From an uncultured Glaciecola sp. (lineage in GTDB: Bacteria > Pseudomonadota > Gammaproteobacteria > Enterobacterales > Alteromonadaceae), in the NCBI GenBank assembly GCA_937125395.1, contig CAKZLI010000003.1, forward strand, positions 62,001-126,000: a stretch of 64,000 nucleotides of DNA. Direction: 5' to 3'. The position numbers were made by a program, and so were the translations under genes. Below the pieces are notes generated by a model. That model worked only from the letters and a program-made list of their open reading frames with translations. It did no database searches and had not been told where the DNA came from. Shown piece by piece: positions 1 through 8,811 of the stretch. Numbering within the stretch: the first letter of the stretch is position 1; every line of letters begins with the position of its first letter.

Positions 1-1
1 T

Positions 2-319
2 GGTGTCCTGGATGCCAAAACTGCCTCAGCATCGAGTGCTCTTTTGCCGATGTTTAAAACCAATAATATGGTATTGAATGCGCACAGCAAGCCATTTATC
101 GAAGTGGGTAAGTATACGCAGTCTCCTTTATTAGGTGGCTATACTGCGCCAGAGTTACAAACACTGATTGCGGGTAGCTCAGCGATTGTTGCGCATCCAT
201 ATGGCAAAGGTACGGTGATTGGATTGACGGATAATGTGAATTTTCGTGGCTATTGGCGTGGTACCGAAAAGCTCATGGCGAATGCCGTCTTTATGGCGCC
301 GTTAATTACCTTACGTTAA
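2..319 (+). CDS. M14-family zinc carboxypeptidase, C-terminal end (5' truncated)
   Basis: The frame is open from base 2 to the TAA at 317-319, so the gene starts before the window. The 105 visible residues end with a motif rich in glycine and aromatics (DNVNFRGYWRGTEKLMANAV), typical of the last domain of large secreted M14 carboxypeptidase-like proteins of Shewanella and Alteromonas relatives, where this terminal domain follows the catalytic part. None of the zinc ligands or catalytic residues lie in the visible piece, so activity cannot be judged. The stop overlaps the end of the convergent comF gene by nine bases. The assignment rests on resemblance of the tail only. Confidence 0.6.
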   Translation, partial: GVLDAKTASASSALLPMFKTNNMVLNAHSKPFIEVGKYTQSPLLGGYTAPELQTLIAGSSAIVAHPYGKGTVIGLTDNVNFRGYWRGTEKLMANAVFMAPLITLR

Positions 320-1024
320 GACACTTAAGCCCATGCACCACACACTGATATGCAGATGTGGTGCTACTTTGTACATGGCGCTACACAGATCGTTTAGGGT
401 GCTGCCGGTGGTAATGACATCATCAATTAATACCACAGATTGAATTGATGCCAGTGACTTTTGATTGACCCAAAACGCATTGTGAATGTTGCTGCTGCGT
501 TGCGATTGTGTCAGTTCACTTTGTGGGCGCGTATAGCGGCGTCGCTTGATGGCATTATCTAACATGGGAATGTGAGTATACCGACTAAGAGCTTGTGCAA
601 TTAACTCTGCTTGATTATAGCCCCGTTGCCAGTGCCGCCGCCAATGCAAAGGCACTGCAATAATATGTTGGGGTAATACTGTCATCCACCGAACACGATA
701 CAACACAAACCAGCGTGCTAGTAGATCCGCATAATCTTGCTGTCCATGAAACTTTAATGCAGGGATCATAAACGTCAGCGGGTAACGATAGCTATCAAGC
801 ACCCATAAACTATCAAATTTGGCGTTGAGTAATGCATCATGTTCGATGGGTGTTGTATCTGGTAACAAATTGACCAGGCACAGATCTTGTTGTAGGTGTT
901 TGGCCAGAACAAAACCGGTATCCGCTGCACATAAATTACAGACCGTCATCGGGCTAGGTTCATGGCACAATATACAATGGTGCCAGATAGTTTTAAATTC
1001 ATTGAGTAATGCGGTTGAGTGAAT
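311..1024 (-). CDS. comF: ComF/GntX-type phosphoribosyltransferase-like protein
   Basis: The protein belongs to the ComF/GntX family, linked to DNA uptake and use of external DNA in other bacteria. It has a PRPP-binding loop (VVLIDDVITTGST) near its C-terminus and a conserved RGYNQAELIA stretch in the middle. The N-terminal zinc ribbon needs two CxxC pairs. CNLC is easy to see, but the first pair, CILC, straddles the first usual start codon (TTG at 970). The frame stays open upstream to a stop at 1040-1042 with no ATG, GTG or TTG. An ATT at 1022-1024 has a GGAG six bases before it, so I place the start there (237 residues). The gene is divergent from bioH, as in relatives where the two are neighbours. 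Confidence 0.8.
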   Translation of the reverse strand: MHSTALLNEFKTIWHHCILCHEPSPMTVCNLCAADTGFVLAKHLQQDLCLVNLLPDTTPIEHDALLNAKFDSLWVLDSYRYPLTFMIPALKFHGQQDYADLLARWFVLYRVRWMTVLPQHIIAVPLHWRRHWQRGYNQAELIAQALSRYTHIPMLDNAIKRRRYTRPQSELTQSQRSSNIHNAFWVNQKSLASIQSVVLIDDVITTGSTLNDLCSAMYKVAPHLHISVWCMGLSVLT

Positions 1025-1073
1025 ACGTCTCTCCGGTATTTACGTTAGTCACGCGATATGAGGCAAAGATAAC

Positions 1074-1850
1074 ATGACCCGAGTATTACAACAGCGGATC
1101 ACGGGTACAGGATTACCGATGGTGTTACTGCACGGCTGGGGATTAAACAGTGGGGTGTTTGATCACCTACTGCCGTTATTGAGTCAACAATACAGTGTGC
1201 ATTTAATTGACCTGCCCGGTTTTGGCGATAACAGTGATATGCCATTAGGACCACTGAGCGATGTGGCCAGATTAATTGCGGCGAACATTCCTGATGGGTC
1301 TATTGTTATAGGTTGGTCGTTAGGCGGGTTAATTGCTCAGCAATTAGCGTTACAGCATCCAGCAGCGGTTAGCCGGCTTGTCACTATCGCCAGTACTCCT
1401 CACTTTATGCAAGATGATGAGGGCTGGTTAGGTATTGCACCCAACGTACTGGGCATGTTTGAGCAGCAACTAGCCCATGATTATAAAAAAACGATCCAGC
1501 GATTCCTGGCCATTCAAGCGATGGGCTCACTCAGTGCAAAGCAGGATATACATGCTATCAAGCACGCAATTGCAGCATATCCTGACCCATGCGAGGCGAG
1601 TTTGTTGACTGGATTACAACTATTGCAAGACGTGGATTTACGCGAACAGATAAGCGCAATTACGCAACCGACTTTACGGTTATACGGGCGCTTAGATGCG
1701 TTAATACCGCACCAAGTTGTCCCTGTTATTGCCGAGTTGCAACCCAAAGCACAGCATGTGGTCATGGAACATGTATCACACGCGCCATTTATCTCAGATA
1801 AAGCAGCGACGTGTGCACATATTTTGTCATTTTTAAGTGCGCATCGATAA
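1074..1850 (+). CDS. bioH: Pimeloyl-[acyl-carrier protein] methyl ester esterase BioH
   Basis: An alpha/beta hydrolase of 258 residues that in the biotin pathway removes the methyl ester from pimeloyl-ACP, releasing it for BioF. The nucleophile elbow GWSLG places the serine at residue 82. The acid is Asp208 (GRLDALIP) and the histidine is His236 (HVSHAPF), which matches the spacing of characterised BioH enzymes. The HGWG oxyanion region is at 20-23. The ATG has a GAGG ten bases upstream. It is divergent from comF and convergent with tex, with only 11 bases between the stops. Length and triad fit the family closely; another carboxylesterase is the only realistic alternative. Confidence 0.9.
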   Translation: MTRVLQQRITGTGLPMVLLHGWGLNSGVFDHLLPLLSQQYSVHLIDLPGFGDNSDMPLGPLSDVARLIAANIPDGSIVIGWSLGGLIAQQLALQHPAAVSRLVTIASTPHFMQDDEGWLGIAPNVLGMFEQQLAHDYKKTIQRFLAIQAMGSLSAKQDIHAIKHAIAAYPDPCEASLLTGLQLLQDVDLREQISAITQPTLRLYGRLDALIPHQVVPVIAELQPKAQHVVMEHVSHAPFISDKAATCAHILSFLSAHR

Positions 1851-1861
1851 TCCCGAATCGG

Positions 1862-4168
1862 TTATTTTTTACCTTTAGCAAAAGCCGCTGCAAACGCATC
1901 AGCCATGCCTGCACTGGGGATAGATTGAGGCTTGGTTTTGACCGTGTTTTTGCTAGTTTTCTTAGGGCTAGTACGTGTTGAGGTGTTCGCTTTAGCCTTA
2001 ACCTCATCACCCATGCGCATCGTGAAAGCGATCCGTTTACGGGCAACATCTACTTCGACAACTTTGACTTTAACAACATCACCAGTTTTGACGACGTCTC
2101 TGGGATCTGAGATAAATCCATCCGTCATCGCTGATATATGCACTAAGCCATCTTGATGGACACCAACATCAACAAACGCACCAAAATTTGCAACATTTGA
2201 GACAACGCCTTCTAAGATCATACCAGGAGTGAGATCGTTAATGCTCTCAACGCCTTCTTTGTAGCTGGCTGTTTTAAACTCAGGACGAGGATCACGCCCC
2301 GGCTTATCTAACTCATTCAAGATATCCAATACGGTTGGCTCACCAAATGTGTCGTTGGTGAATGTGTCAGGTGTTAACTGACGTAATAGGGCAGAGTTAC
2401 CGATAAGATCATTCACTGCAACTTTGGTATGCGCTAGGATATTATCGACTACAGGGTAGGCTTCGGGGTGGACAGAAGAAGCATCCAACGGGTTAATGCC
2501 GTTATTGATCCGTAAGAATCCCGCCGCTTGCTCGTATGCTTTAGGACCCAGTCGCGCGACATCCAACAATGCCTTACGCGCCTTAAACGCACCATGAGTA
2601 TCTCGATGCGCTACAATATTGGTGGCTAGCGTTTTGTTTAAGCCAGAAACATTGGCTAATAAAGCTGGCGATGCGGTATTTAGGTCGACGCCAACAGCGT
2701 TTACACAATCTTCTATGACGCGAGTTAATGACTGACCTAACTGACTTTGTGATACATCATGCTGATATTGACCTACGCCAATGGCTTTGGGTTCTATTTT
2801 GACCAGTTCGGCGAGCGGATCTTGTAAACGCCGTGCGATAGACACTGCACCACGAAGTGATACATCCATGCCGGGTAATTCCAATGATGCCAATTCTGAG
2901 GCTGAATACACTGATGCGCCAGCTTCTGAGATCATGATTTTTTGGATTGCTAATTCAGGGTTAGCTTTCATCATCTGCCCAACGAGTTTATCGGTTTCCC
3001 GGGAGCCGGTGCCATTGCCAATACTGATTAAGTCTACTTTGTATTGTTTGGCAATAGTAGCGATAGTACGTAATGACTTATCCCAAGCATTTTGTGGAGG
3101 ATGAGGAAAGATAGTGCCTGTATGCAGGACTTTACCGGTATGATCAACGATAGCAATCTTGACGCCGGTACGGATCCCTGGATCTAAGCCCATAGTAACT
3201 TTGGCACCTGCAGGCGCAGCCATTAATAAGTCTTGTAGGTTTTTAGCAAAGACATTAATTGCTTCTGTTTCTGATTTTTCACGCAACACGTTGAATAACT
3301 CAGTTTCCATGTGCGGTAAAATTTTGGATTTCCATGTTGCGCTAACGACACTTTGCAACCATGCATCCGCCGGTCGACCATGATCACGGATATTGGCATG
3401 TCGTGCGATCATATCTTCACATTCACTGCGCACGACAGGGGCTTCAGCATTAGGTGATAAGGTGATCTTTAGTGATAAAAATCCCTCATTGCGTCCCCTA
3501 AACATAGCTAAAGCACGGTGCGAAGGAACATTTTTGAATTTTTCTTGGTGCGCAAAATAATCCGTATATTTGGCGGCCTGTTGTTCTTTACCCGCACTTA
3601 TTTTGCTGACTAAGTAACCCTGTTGGGTCATGTGCTGACGGATTGTCTGTAACAAACGAGCATCTTCAGCAAAACGTTCTATCAGGATATATTTAGCCCC
3701 TTCAAGTACGGCTTTTTCATCAGCAAATCCAGCTTCACTGTTAATGTATGTATGCGCTTGACCCTCTGGGTTGAGCGTTGGGTCTTGGTACAAGGCATCA
3801 GCGAGTGGGCTGATACCCGCTTCAATCGCAATCTGGCCTTTAGTCCGTCGACGCGGTTTGAAAGGCAAGTACAGATCTTCCAATAAACGTTTACTTTGTG
3901 CGTCATTAATTGCTTGCGCTAAGGTGTCCGTCAATTTGTCTTGTTCGGTAATTGATTTTAGTATGACGGATTTACGATCTTGTAACTCACGTAAATAGCC
4001 TAAACGACTTTCAAGTTGACGCAGTTGCGTGTCGTCTAAACCATTGGTCGCTTCTTTGCGGTATCGAGCAATAAAAGGGACCGTAGCACCATCATCAAGT
4101 AAGGCGACAGCGGCGGAAATTTGTTTGGTACTGACTGCAAGTTCGGTAGCTAAGGTGCTTATGATCAT
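1862..4168 (-). CDS. tex: Tex family transcription accessory protein (RNA-binding)
   Basis: A 768-residue Tex protein, a conserved nucleic-acid-binding factor acting with the transcription machinery. From the N-terminus there is a helical Tex region ([20 protein letters not shown]), a YqgF/RNase H-like domain starting near [15 protein letters not shown], helix-hairpin-helix repeats ([19 protein letters not shown]) and an S1 RNA-binding domain ([20 protein letters not shown]). A basic tail rich in lysine and threonine follows, then a short hydrophobic end. The length is normal. In enterobacteria the homologue follows greB in the same direction; here greB is divergent from it, about 180 bases away. 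I see no sign of damage. Confidence 0.95.
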   Translation of the reverse strand: MIISTLATELAVSTKQISAAVALLDDGATVPFIARYRKEATNGLDDTQLRQLESRLGYLRELQDRKSVILKSITEQDKLTDTLAQAINDAQSKRLLEDLYLPFKPRRRTKGQIAIEAGISPLADALYQDPTLNPEGQAHTYINSEAGFADEKAVLEGAKYILIERFAEDARLLQTIRQHMTQQGYLVSKISAGKEQQAAKYTDYFAHQEKFKNVPSHRALAMFRGRNEGFLSLKITLSPNAEAPVVRSECEDMIARHANIRDHGRPADAWLQSVVSATWKSKILPHMETELFNVLREKSETEAINVFAKNLQDLLMAAPAGAKVTMGLDPGIRTGVKIAIVDHTGKVLHTGTIFPHPPQNAWDKSLRTIATIAKQYKVDLISIGNGTGSRETDKLVGQMMKANPELAIQKIMISEAGASVYSASELASLELPGMDVSLRGAVSIARRLQDPLAELVKIEPKAIGVGQYQHDVSQSQLGQSLTRVIEDCVNAVGVDLNTASPALLANVSGLNKTLATNIVAHRDTHGAFKARKALLDVARLGPKAYEQAAGFLRINNGINPLDASSVHPEAYPVVDNILAHTKVAVNDLIGNSALLRQLTPDTFTNDTFGEPTVLDILNELDKPGRDPRPEFKTASYKEGVESINDLTPGMILEGVVSNVANFGAFVDVGVHQDGLVHISAMTDGFISDPRDVVKTGDVVKVKVVEVDVARKRIAFTMRMGDEVKAKANTSTRTSPKKTSKNTVKTKPQSIPSAGMADAFAAAFAKGKK

Positions 4169-4274
4169 AAAGGAAAGATTGCTTGAGAATAAAAATCTAA
4201 TTATACGCTACCCACATATTGAGTGCCATACGCAAGCATGAAATATCTCGTAAGGCAGTTTGCGTATGACAAGA

Positions 4275-4302
4275 TTGTAATTTTGATAAAAAAGCCTAAT
4301 AT
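4275..4302 (+). promoter_or_regulatory. Putative sigma-70 promoter of greB
   Basis: TTGTAA (4275-4280) and TAATAT (4297-4302) are separated by 16 bases and lie about 50 bases before the greB ATG, in the intergenic space divergent from tex. This is a match by eye only. Confidence 0.35.
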
Positions 4303-4350
4303 GTTGTTTGTTATGCCAATACGGGATAACTTAACAAGAAGATATGTTGA

Positions 4351-4833
4351 ATGAATAAAGCCAATCTAATTACGCCAGCTGGATATCGGCTCTTAAAAGC
4401 TGAACAAGATGAATTATGGCAAGTTGAGCGTTTGGAGATAACACGGAAAGTTGCATGGGCAGCAAGCCTTGGCGACCGCTCGGATAATGCAGATTACACC
4501 GAAAACAAGCGTAGGCTTCGCCAGATTCATGGTCGGGTGCGTTTTTTACGTAAGCGCCTTGAAAATATTCAGGTTGTCCATTATTCACCTGAGCAAGCTG
4601 GCAAGGTATTTTTTGGCGCATGGGTAACGCTTGAGGATGAGCAAGGCTTGATTAAGACCGTCCAAATAGTAGGTTCAGACGAAATTTATAAACATACCAG
4701 TCCTTGTTCTATTGATTCACCGTTAGCACGAGGTTTAATTGGCAGAATGGTGGATGATGAAGTGGCGATTGAAACCCCTAATGGTCGCCAATATATGACG
4801 ATTAACCATATAGAATATAAAGATAAAATGTAA
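4351..4833 (+). CDS. greB: Transcription elongation factor GreB
   Basis: GreB rescues backtracked RNA polymerase by stimulating cleavage of the nascent RNA through the secondary channel. The 160-residue protein has the N-terminal coiled coil with the diagnostic tip (GDRSDNADYTENKRRLR), whose acidic residues coordinate the catalytic metal, and a C-terminal FKBP-like domain ending in GRQYMTINHIEY. The basic patch and tip sequence favour GreB over GreA. The stop codon shares its last base with the start of the next gene (TAATG), so the GNAT gene is translationally coupled to it. Confidence 0.93.
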   Translation: MNKANLITPAGYRLLKAEQDELWQVERLEITRKVAWAASLGDRSDNADYTENKRRLRQIHGRVRFLRKRLENIQVVHYSPEQAGKVFFGAWVTLEDEQGLIKTVQIVGSDEIYKHTSPCSIDSPLARGLIGRMVDDEVAIETPNGRQYMTINHIEYKDKM

Positions 4834-5330
4834 TGATAATACGCCCGCTTAAACACGCTGATATTGATGCAGTACTCACATTAAATGAAGTGTCCGTTGC
4901 GGTATTAAGTCCTCTGGATAGAGCCGCCTTACTCCAATTGATTGAACAATCCGAATTAGCCGTCGTGGTTGAATTAAGCCCTGAGGCACCTGTTGTCGCA
5001 TTTATGATAGCGGTTGGCCCAGGTAGTGATTATGCCAGTATCAATTATGCTTGGTTTAATCAACAGTATAGTGATTTTTTGTATATTGATCGGATTGTTG
5101 TCGACCAGCAATGTCGAGGACAAGGTATCGGTGGTCAATTATATTCGCATATCAACGCATGGGCACAAGCTCACGATATCGCTCTGTTATGTGCAGAAAT
5201 AGACATTGAGCCAGCTAATACAGCGTCTTTACAGTTTCATCAACATTGGGGATTCACACCCGTATCAACATTGACGCATCACCCCAAAAAAATCGTATCG
5301 TTACAAACCAAAAGCATCACTGTTAGTTAA
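4833..5330 (+). CDS. GNAT family N-acetyltransferase
   Basis: A 165-residue acetyltransferase of the GNAT fold. The acetyl-CoA binding motif A is clear (IDRIVVDQQCRGQGIGGQLY, with the pyrophosphate loop RGQGIG), followed by motif B around QFHQHWGFTPV. The substrate cannot be told from sequence. The start overlaps the greB stop by one base, which suggests a two-gene operon. The gene ends by overlapping the DoxX gene of the convergent operon by eight bases. Similar proteins are usually annotated only as acetyltransferases. Confidence 0.85.
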   Translation: MIIRPLKHADIDAVLTLNEVSVAVLSPLDRAALLQLIEQSELAVVVELSPEAPVVAFMIAVGPGSDYASINYAWFNQQYSDFLYIDRIVVDQQCRGQGIGGQLYSHINAWAQAHDIALLCAEIDIEPANTASLQFHQHWGFTPVSTLTHHPKKIVSLQTKSITVS

Positions 5331-5763
5331 CTTTGTAATAGTGATCGACACTGTAGCGACCTGCACCCCAAAATATATTCATACCGATTAAGGCTGCCCA
5401 GATAACATGCAAGTTATACGCAGCCGGTGGCATATCCGGTAAGCTGATGACTGCAATCACATTGACGATAAATAATCCAATGGCACTTATTCGTGTCAAC
5501 AACCCTGCGAGTAATAATATCGGTAGTACTATTTCACCGAATGTGCCTAAGTAAGCCGCCAATTCATAAGATATAAAGGGCACTTCGTATTCGTATTCAA
5601 ATAATAATAAGGTCGATTCCCAATCATTAATTTTGGTCAATCCTGCTTTGAAAAATACCCAAGCAATATATGCTCGAGCTAACAACAAGATAGAAGAGTG
5701 CAAAGAGGTGAGGATTGCTGCCGCTTGGTTGTGCCATTGACGTAATCGAGTGGGCAAAATCAT
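5323..5763 (-). CDS. DoxX family membrane protein of the bufferin-type operon
   Basis: A 146-residue inner-membrane protein with about four hydrophobic segments, typical of DoxX. One contains YIAWVFFKAGLTKI and others IVLPILLLAGLLTRISAIG and LHVIWAALIGMNIFWGAG. The ATG chosen overlaps the stop of the DUF2063 gene by one base (TAATG), so it is the last gene of the four-gene operon. DoxX proteins are regular companions of DUF692/DUF2063/DUF2282 clusters (HvfX in Haemophilus). Their role is not certain; a redox or export function tied to the modified peptide is my inference from the neighbourhood. Confidence 0.88.
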   Translation of the reverse strand: MILPTRLRQWHNQAAAILTSLHSSILLLARAYIAWVFFKAGLTKINDWESTLLLFEYEYEVPFISYELAAYLGTFGEIVLPILLLAGLLTRISAIGLFIVNVIAVISLPDMPPAAYNLHVIWAALIGMNIFWGAGRYSVDHYYKVN

Positions 5764-6506
5764 TATGATTCCTGTTGAGTGATCGATTGATGTTGAAATA
5801 CACCAAACAGTTGTTGTTGTCTCATGAGATGTTCTAACCAGACCAGCCAATCAAGCTGATTAATTCGACCGATCTCTGCTAATTGAGCAAGACTTGCTGA
5901 GGCAGCAGATTGATATAATAGATGCCATTGCGCTGCAATACGCTCACTACGCGGGGCAAGTGCGGGTCGCCAACAAACCCACATTAAAGGGTCTGGTAAC
6001 GGCGTAAAGTGTGCTTCATATGAGTGAGTGTCGGTCATTGCAACCACATCAAAATCACTTGAACACAGGCCAAACCCTGGAGCCAGATCAAGGTACAAGG
6101 TTTGCCAGTCCTGCTGTTGCAGTAACTCAATACTACGTTGTTGCAATACTTTGCGCGGCGCACGATTAGCTTGATGAAACAGCCATTCATATTGAGCAAG
6201 ATCACTGATATAAGGGTATCGCTGCAGCTCTGGTTGCTGTGTTAAAAAATCGGCAAAATTAGCACCAATTTCTGCCCAGTCAAAATGCACTTTGCCATAT
6301 TCATTGAGATAGCGATATGCAGCAGCTTTAAAACCATCGGCTAATAATTCTGTGGTATGCGGAAAAACACTCATCAAGCTGGCCTGATGGGTTAGTACAA
6401 GATTGTTGCGATAAATGCTCATGCCGTCTTGTGATGCAGGGGCATTATGGGCAAATACTGTTGCAATAAACGCATTTTGCCACTGTGCTAAATCAGTATT
6501 GCTCAT
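5763..6506 (-). CDS. bufC: DUF2063 family RiPP maturation partner (BufC/HvfC-like)
   Basis: A 247-residue protein of the DUF2063 family, the partner that presents the precursor peptide to the MNIO maturase in bufferin and related pathways. The N-terminal part has the family pattern (WQNAFIATVF, then MSIYRNNLVLTHQASLMSVF) followed by YRYLNEYGKVHFDWAEIGANF and a long C-terminal domain with few recognisable motifs. I chose the ATG at 6504-6506, which overlaps the bufB stop as ATGA, over longer in-frame starts inside bufB. The operon position between bufB and doxX matches known clusters. Confidence 0.88.
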   Translation of the reverse strand: MSNTDLAQWQNAFIATVFAHNAPASQDGMSIYRNNLVLTHQASLMSVFPHTTELLADGFKAAAYRYLNEYGKVHFDWAEIGANFADFLTQQPELQRYPYISDLAQYEWLFHQANRAPRKVLQQRSIELLQQQDWQTLYLDLAPGFGLCSSDFDVVAMTDTHSYEAHFTPLPDPLMWVCWRPALAPRSERIAAQWHLLYQSAASASLAQLAEIGRINQLDWLVWLEHLMRQQQLFGVFQHQSITQQES

Positions 6507-7381
6507 GCTCGTATACCTTGCTGACCTTGCAGGTGAGCCAGACATAGTTGTCGAGCCGTGTCAGCTTGTTGTAGCAGTACCGACCATGTTGGCAGGTTAT
6601 TATCCCATTCAATCAAGGTGGGCACGCAGCCAACATGCGACAAGACTTCAGTATATAATTGCCAACACTCTTGACCTACAGGTTGAGCATGATCATCCAC
6701 ATATTTGCCATTAACTTGAGTATTGGTAAAACCTGCAAGGTGAATTTCTTGGATGGCATCAATGGGTAATTGCTCTACAAATTCCATAGCATGGGTAAGA
6801 GGCGCTGTAGATTGCTGATTATATTGATTAATCAGTATGTTATTTAGATCTAATAATAATCCACAACCTGTGCGCTGAACCATCAAAGACAAAAACTCAG
6901 CTTCACTATATTTGTCGAGCATACCATCCAGGTACGCACTGAGATTTTCCATTAAAATGTGCCGCTGTAAGCGCGTTTGCATCAAATCAATATGGTGACA
7001 CAATACATCTAATGCGTGATCATTATATGGAATAGGATATAAATCACCGCCGTGAAATACGGTGTGATTCACCTCAGCTCGGTTAAAGCAAACATGCTCA
7101 GAGATGAGCATCGGACTCACTTGTGCAACGAGCTGCTCAAGGGCGTCTAATGATGCCTCAGACGGTCCAATAACGGAACCTAAACCAAATGCAGTTCCAT
7201 GAATACTAACTGGCCAGTGCTGTTTAACATCATTGATAAATTGTTGTTGCAAGTCGTTTTGTATAAACAGGTTTTCAGCATGGAACTCAACAAAATCTAT
7301 CCCCTCAGGGGCGTGTAATGCATCCTCATAATGAGGGTGACGTAATCCTACGCCAATGCAGGGATGAGATTGAGTGCGCAT
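6503..7381 (-). CDS. bufB: MNIO (DUF692) multinuclear iron oxidative maturase
   Basis: A 292-residue DUF692 enzyme. In bufferin biosynthesis such enzymes use a multi-iron centre and oxygen to convert cysteines of the precursor into sulfur heterocycles. The expected metal-binding blocks are present in order: GVGLRHPHY (10-18), the HAEN segment, SIHGTAFGLG, LISEHVCFN, HILMENLSAYL, GLLLDLNNILIN, EIHLAGF, a DDHAQPV stretch and LIEWDNNLP near the end. It lies 42 bases after the precursor gene and is coupled by ATGA to bufC. The enzyme appears intact; the exact product is inferred from the family. Confidence 0.92.
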   Translation of the reverse strand: MRTQSHPCIGVGLRHPHYEDALHAPEGIDFVEFHAENLFIQNDLQQQFINDVKQHWPVSIHGTAFGLGSVIGPSEASLDALEQLVAQVSPMLISEHVCFNRAEVNHTVFHGGDLYPIPYNDHALDVLCHHIDLMQTRLQRHILMENLSAYLDGMLDKYSEAEFLSLMVQRTGCGLLLDLNNILINQYNQQSTAPLTHAMEFVEQLPIDAIQEIHLAGFTNTQVNGKYVDDHAQPVGQECWQLYTEVLSHVGCVPTLIEWDNNLPTWSVLLQQADTARQLCLAHLQGQQGIRA

Positions 7382-7423
7382 GCTGTTCTCCTGAAATCGC
7401 GAATTAATCCTTTGAGGACTATT

Positions 7424-7756
7424 TTACTTCATCGACATCGCTGATTTGGCTTGCTCTTTCATACCTTTGCCTTGAGCTTTTAATGATTTGTACATTTTTT
7501 TAGCTGCTTTACGTGAGTATCCACCGACTTCGGTACAAGTACCTTTAGGAACCAGTTTCCATTCACCGATATCATTATCCACGGTTGATTGTCCTGCACA
7601 ACTATGGGTTCCAGCTAGATTGCCACAATCGTTTTGACCAGCAAGAGCAACGCCGTAGCATTTTTCTTTTTTGTCTTTTGCTGCATTAGCATCTGTTGCG
7701 ATACCTAACGATAATAACGATGCGATAGCTAATGATGCGGTAGTTGAATGATTCAT
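7424..7756 (-). CDS. bufA: DUF2282 bufferin-type precursor peptide with lysine-rich tail
   Basis: The predicted precursor has 110 residues. It opens with a signal peptide (hydrophobic core about 8-20, likely cut after Ala-Asn-Ala near 25). The family core follows, with four cysteines at 33, 44, 53 and 74 ([26 protein letters not shown]). In studied bufferins the middle pair is modified by the MNIO enzyme and the product binds copper; that this applies here is inference. The ATG at 7754-7756 has AAGGAAG seven bases upstream; longer in-frame starts lack this. After the core comes an extra tail of about 30 residues with eight lysines and methionines at the end, longer than I expect for the family. 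Confidence 0.88.
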   Translation of the reverse strand: MNHSTTASLAIASLLSLGIATDANAAKDKKEKCYGVALAGQNDCGNLAGTHSCAGQSTVDNDIGEWKLVPKGTCTEVGGYSRKAAKKMYKSLKAQGKGMKEQAKSAMSMK

Positions 7757-7916
7757 AACGTGCTTCCTTAATAAAATGAATAATATGTCGTGAGTCATTA
7801 CAACACTCATTATCGAGGTTTACAATCCCACTACTCAACGACTTATATATAGACCGTCATCGCGCAAATAAACTTTCAAAATAAAATATATAATGCCGTA
7901 CTGTCGTTGGCATGAC

Positions 7917-7956
7917 AAAAAAAAGCCCGCTGATGTGGCGAACACATAGCGGGCAT
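7917..7956 (-). terminator. Rho-independent terminator downstream of fkpA
   Basis: GCCCGCT (7925-7931) pairs with AGCGGGC (7948-7954); eight T follow in the minus direction (7917-7924). It sits just after the fkpA stop. Confidence 0.85.
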
Positions 7957-7973
7957 AGATACAGAATAGTTAG

Positions 7974-8741
7974 TTATTCTTCGCTAGCAAGCACATCTAA
8001 CAGTTCAACTTCAAAAATCAATGTTGAGTTAGGTGGAATGCTACCAGTTGCACGCGCGCCATAGGCAAGCTCAGCAGGAATAACAAATTTAAATTTGCTG
8101 CCTTCATTCATCAACTGCACACCTTCAGTCCAACCAGGGATGACACGATTTAATGGGAACTCAGCGGCTTCACCACGGGCATAAGATGAATCAAATTCAG
8201 TGCCATCTAATAACATACCTTTGTAGTGCACTTTAACTGTGTCAGTGGCAACTGGTTTTGTACCGGTACCTGCGACTAAGACTTCATACTGAAGACCGGA
8301 CTCAGTGACACTAACGCCTTCTTTACTTGCATGCTCAGCAAGGAATGCGGTACCAGCTTCAATATTCTTTTGTGCTGTAGCGCTGGCCAAGACTTCTTGT
8401 TTGGCTCGCACTTCTTCGTCAGAATTACGAATGATGGTTTGCATTTCTTCCATCGTTAATGCTGGCGCACCGTTTAATGCGTCATTAAAACCAACGCGTA
8501 CCATTTCCATGTCCAAACTCATGTCCAAATCAACTAATTGCTTTTGACGGCTTAGCGCAAACGAACCCATACTGGCGCCAATCGAATATGACTGACGTGC
8601 TTCAGGGGTTTCCAACACAACATCGTTAGTTTGAGCTGCGGTTTGTTCTGTATCGTTTGTCGCTTCAGTTTGTTCACCACAAGCCGTTAAACCTAATACA
8701 GATAGTACTGCAATTGCAGCTATAGACTGTTTCATTGTCAT
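7974..8741 (-). CDS. fkpA: FKBP-type peptidyl-prolyl isomerase, FkpA/Mip-like lipoprotein
   Basis: A 255-residue cell-envelope chaperone and proline isomerase. The N-terminus is a lipoprotein signal (hydrophobic core, then LTAC with the cysteine at 21), so it is probably membrane anchored rather than freely periplasmic. A Mip-like helical dimerisation domain spans about 40-140 (SYSIGASMGSFALSRQ). The FKBP domain covers about 150-250, with VKVHYKGMLLDGTEFDSSY, VIPGWTEGVQLM and ELAYGARATGSIPPNSTLIF. The first ATG has GGAG four bases upstream; the second ATG, two codons on, is also possible. Its neighbours slyX and the WD40 lipoprotein match the cluster in related genera. Confidence 0.93.
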   Translation of the reverse strand: MTMKQSIAAIAVLSVLGLTACGEQTEATNDTEQTAAQTNDVVLETPEARQSYSIGASMGSFALSRQKQLVDLDMSLDMEMVRVGFNDALNGAPALTMEEMQTIIRNSDEEVRAKQEVLASATAQKNIEAGTAFLAEHASKEGVSVTESGLQYEVLVAGTGTKPVATDTVKVHYKGMLLDGTEFDSSYARGEAAEFPLNRVIPGWTEGVQLMNEGSKFKFVIPAELAYGARATGSIPPNSTLIFEVELLDVLASEE

Positions 8742-8811
8742 TATTCTCCATGTTGTGAATATCTATTGAGTTTTTTAAATTAACTCATTGTTTTTAATAA
8801 GTGCGGTATGT

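Noticed and set aside
311..970. TTG at 970 as the comF start
   Set aside because: It cuts the CILC pair of the zinc ribbon and has no ribosome site, unlike the ATT at 1024.
1845..1870. Possible terminator between bioH and tex
   Set aside because: The arms AATCCCGA and TCGGTTATT mismatch and leave almost no loop; the T run alone is not enough.
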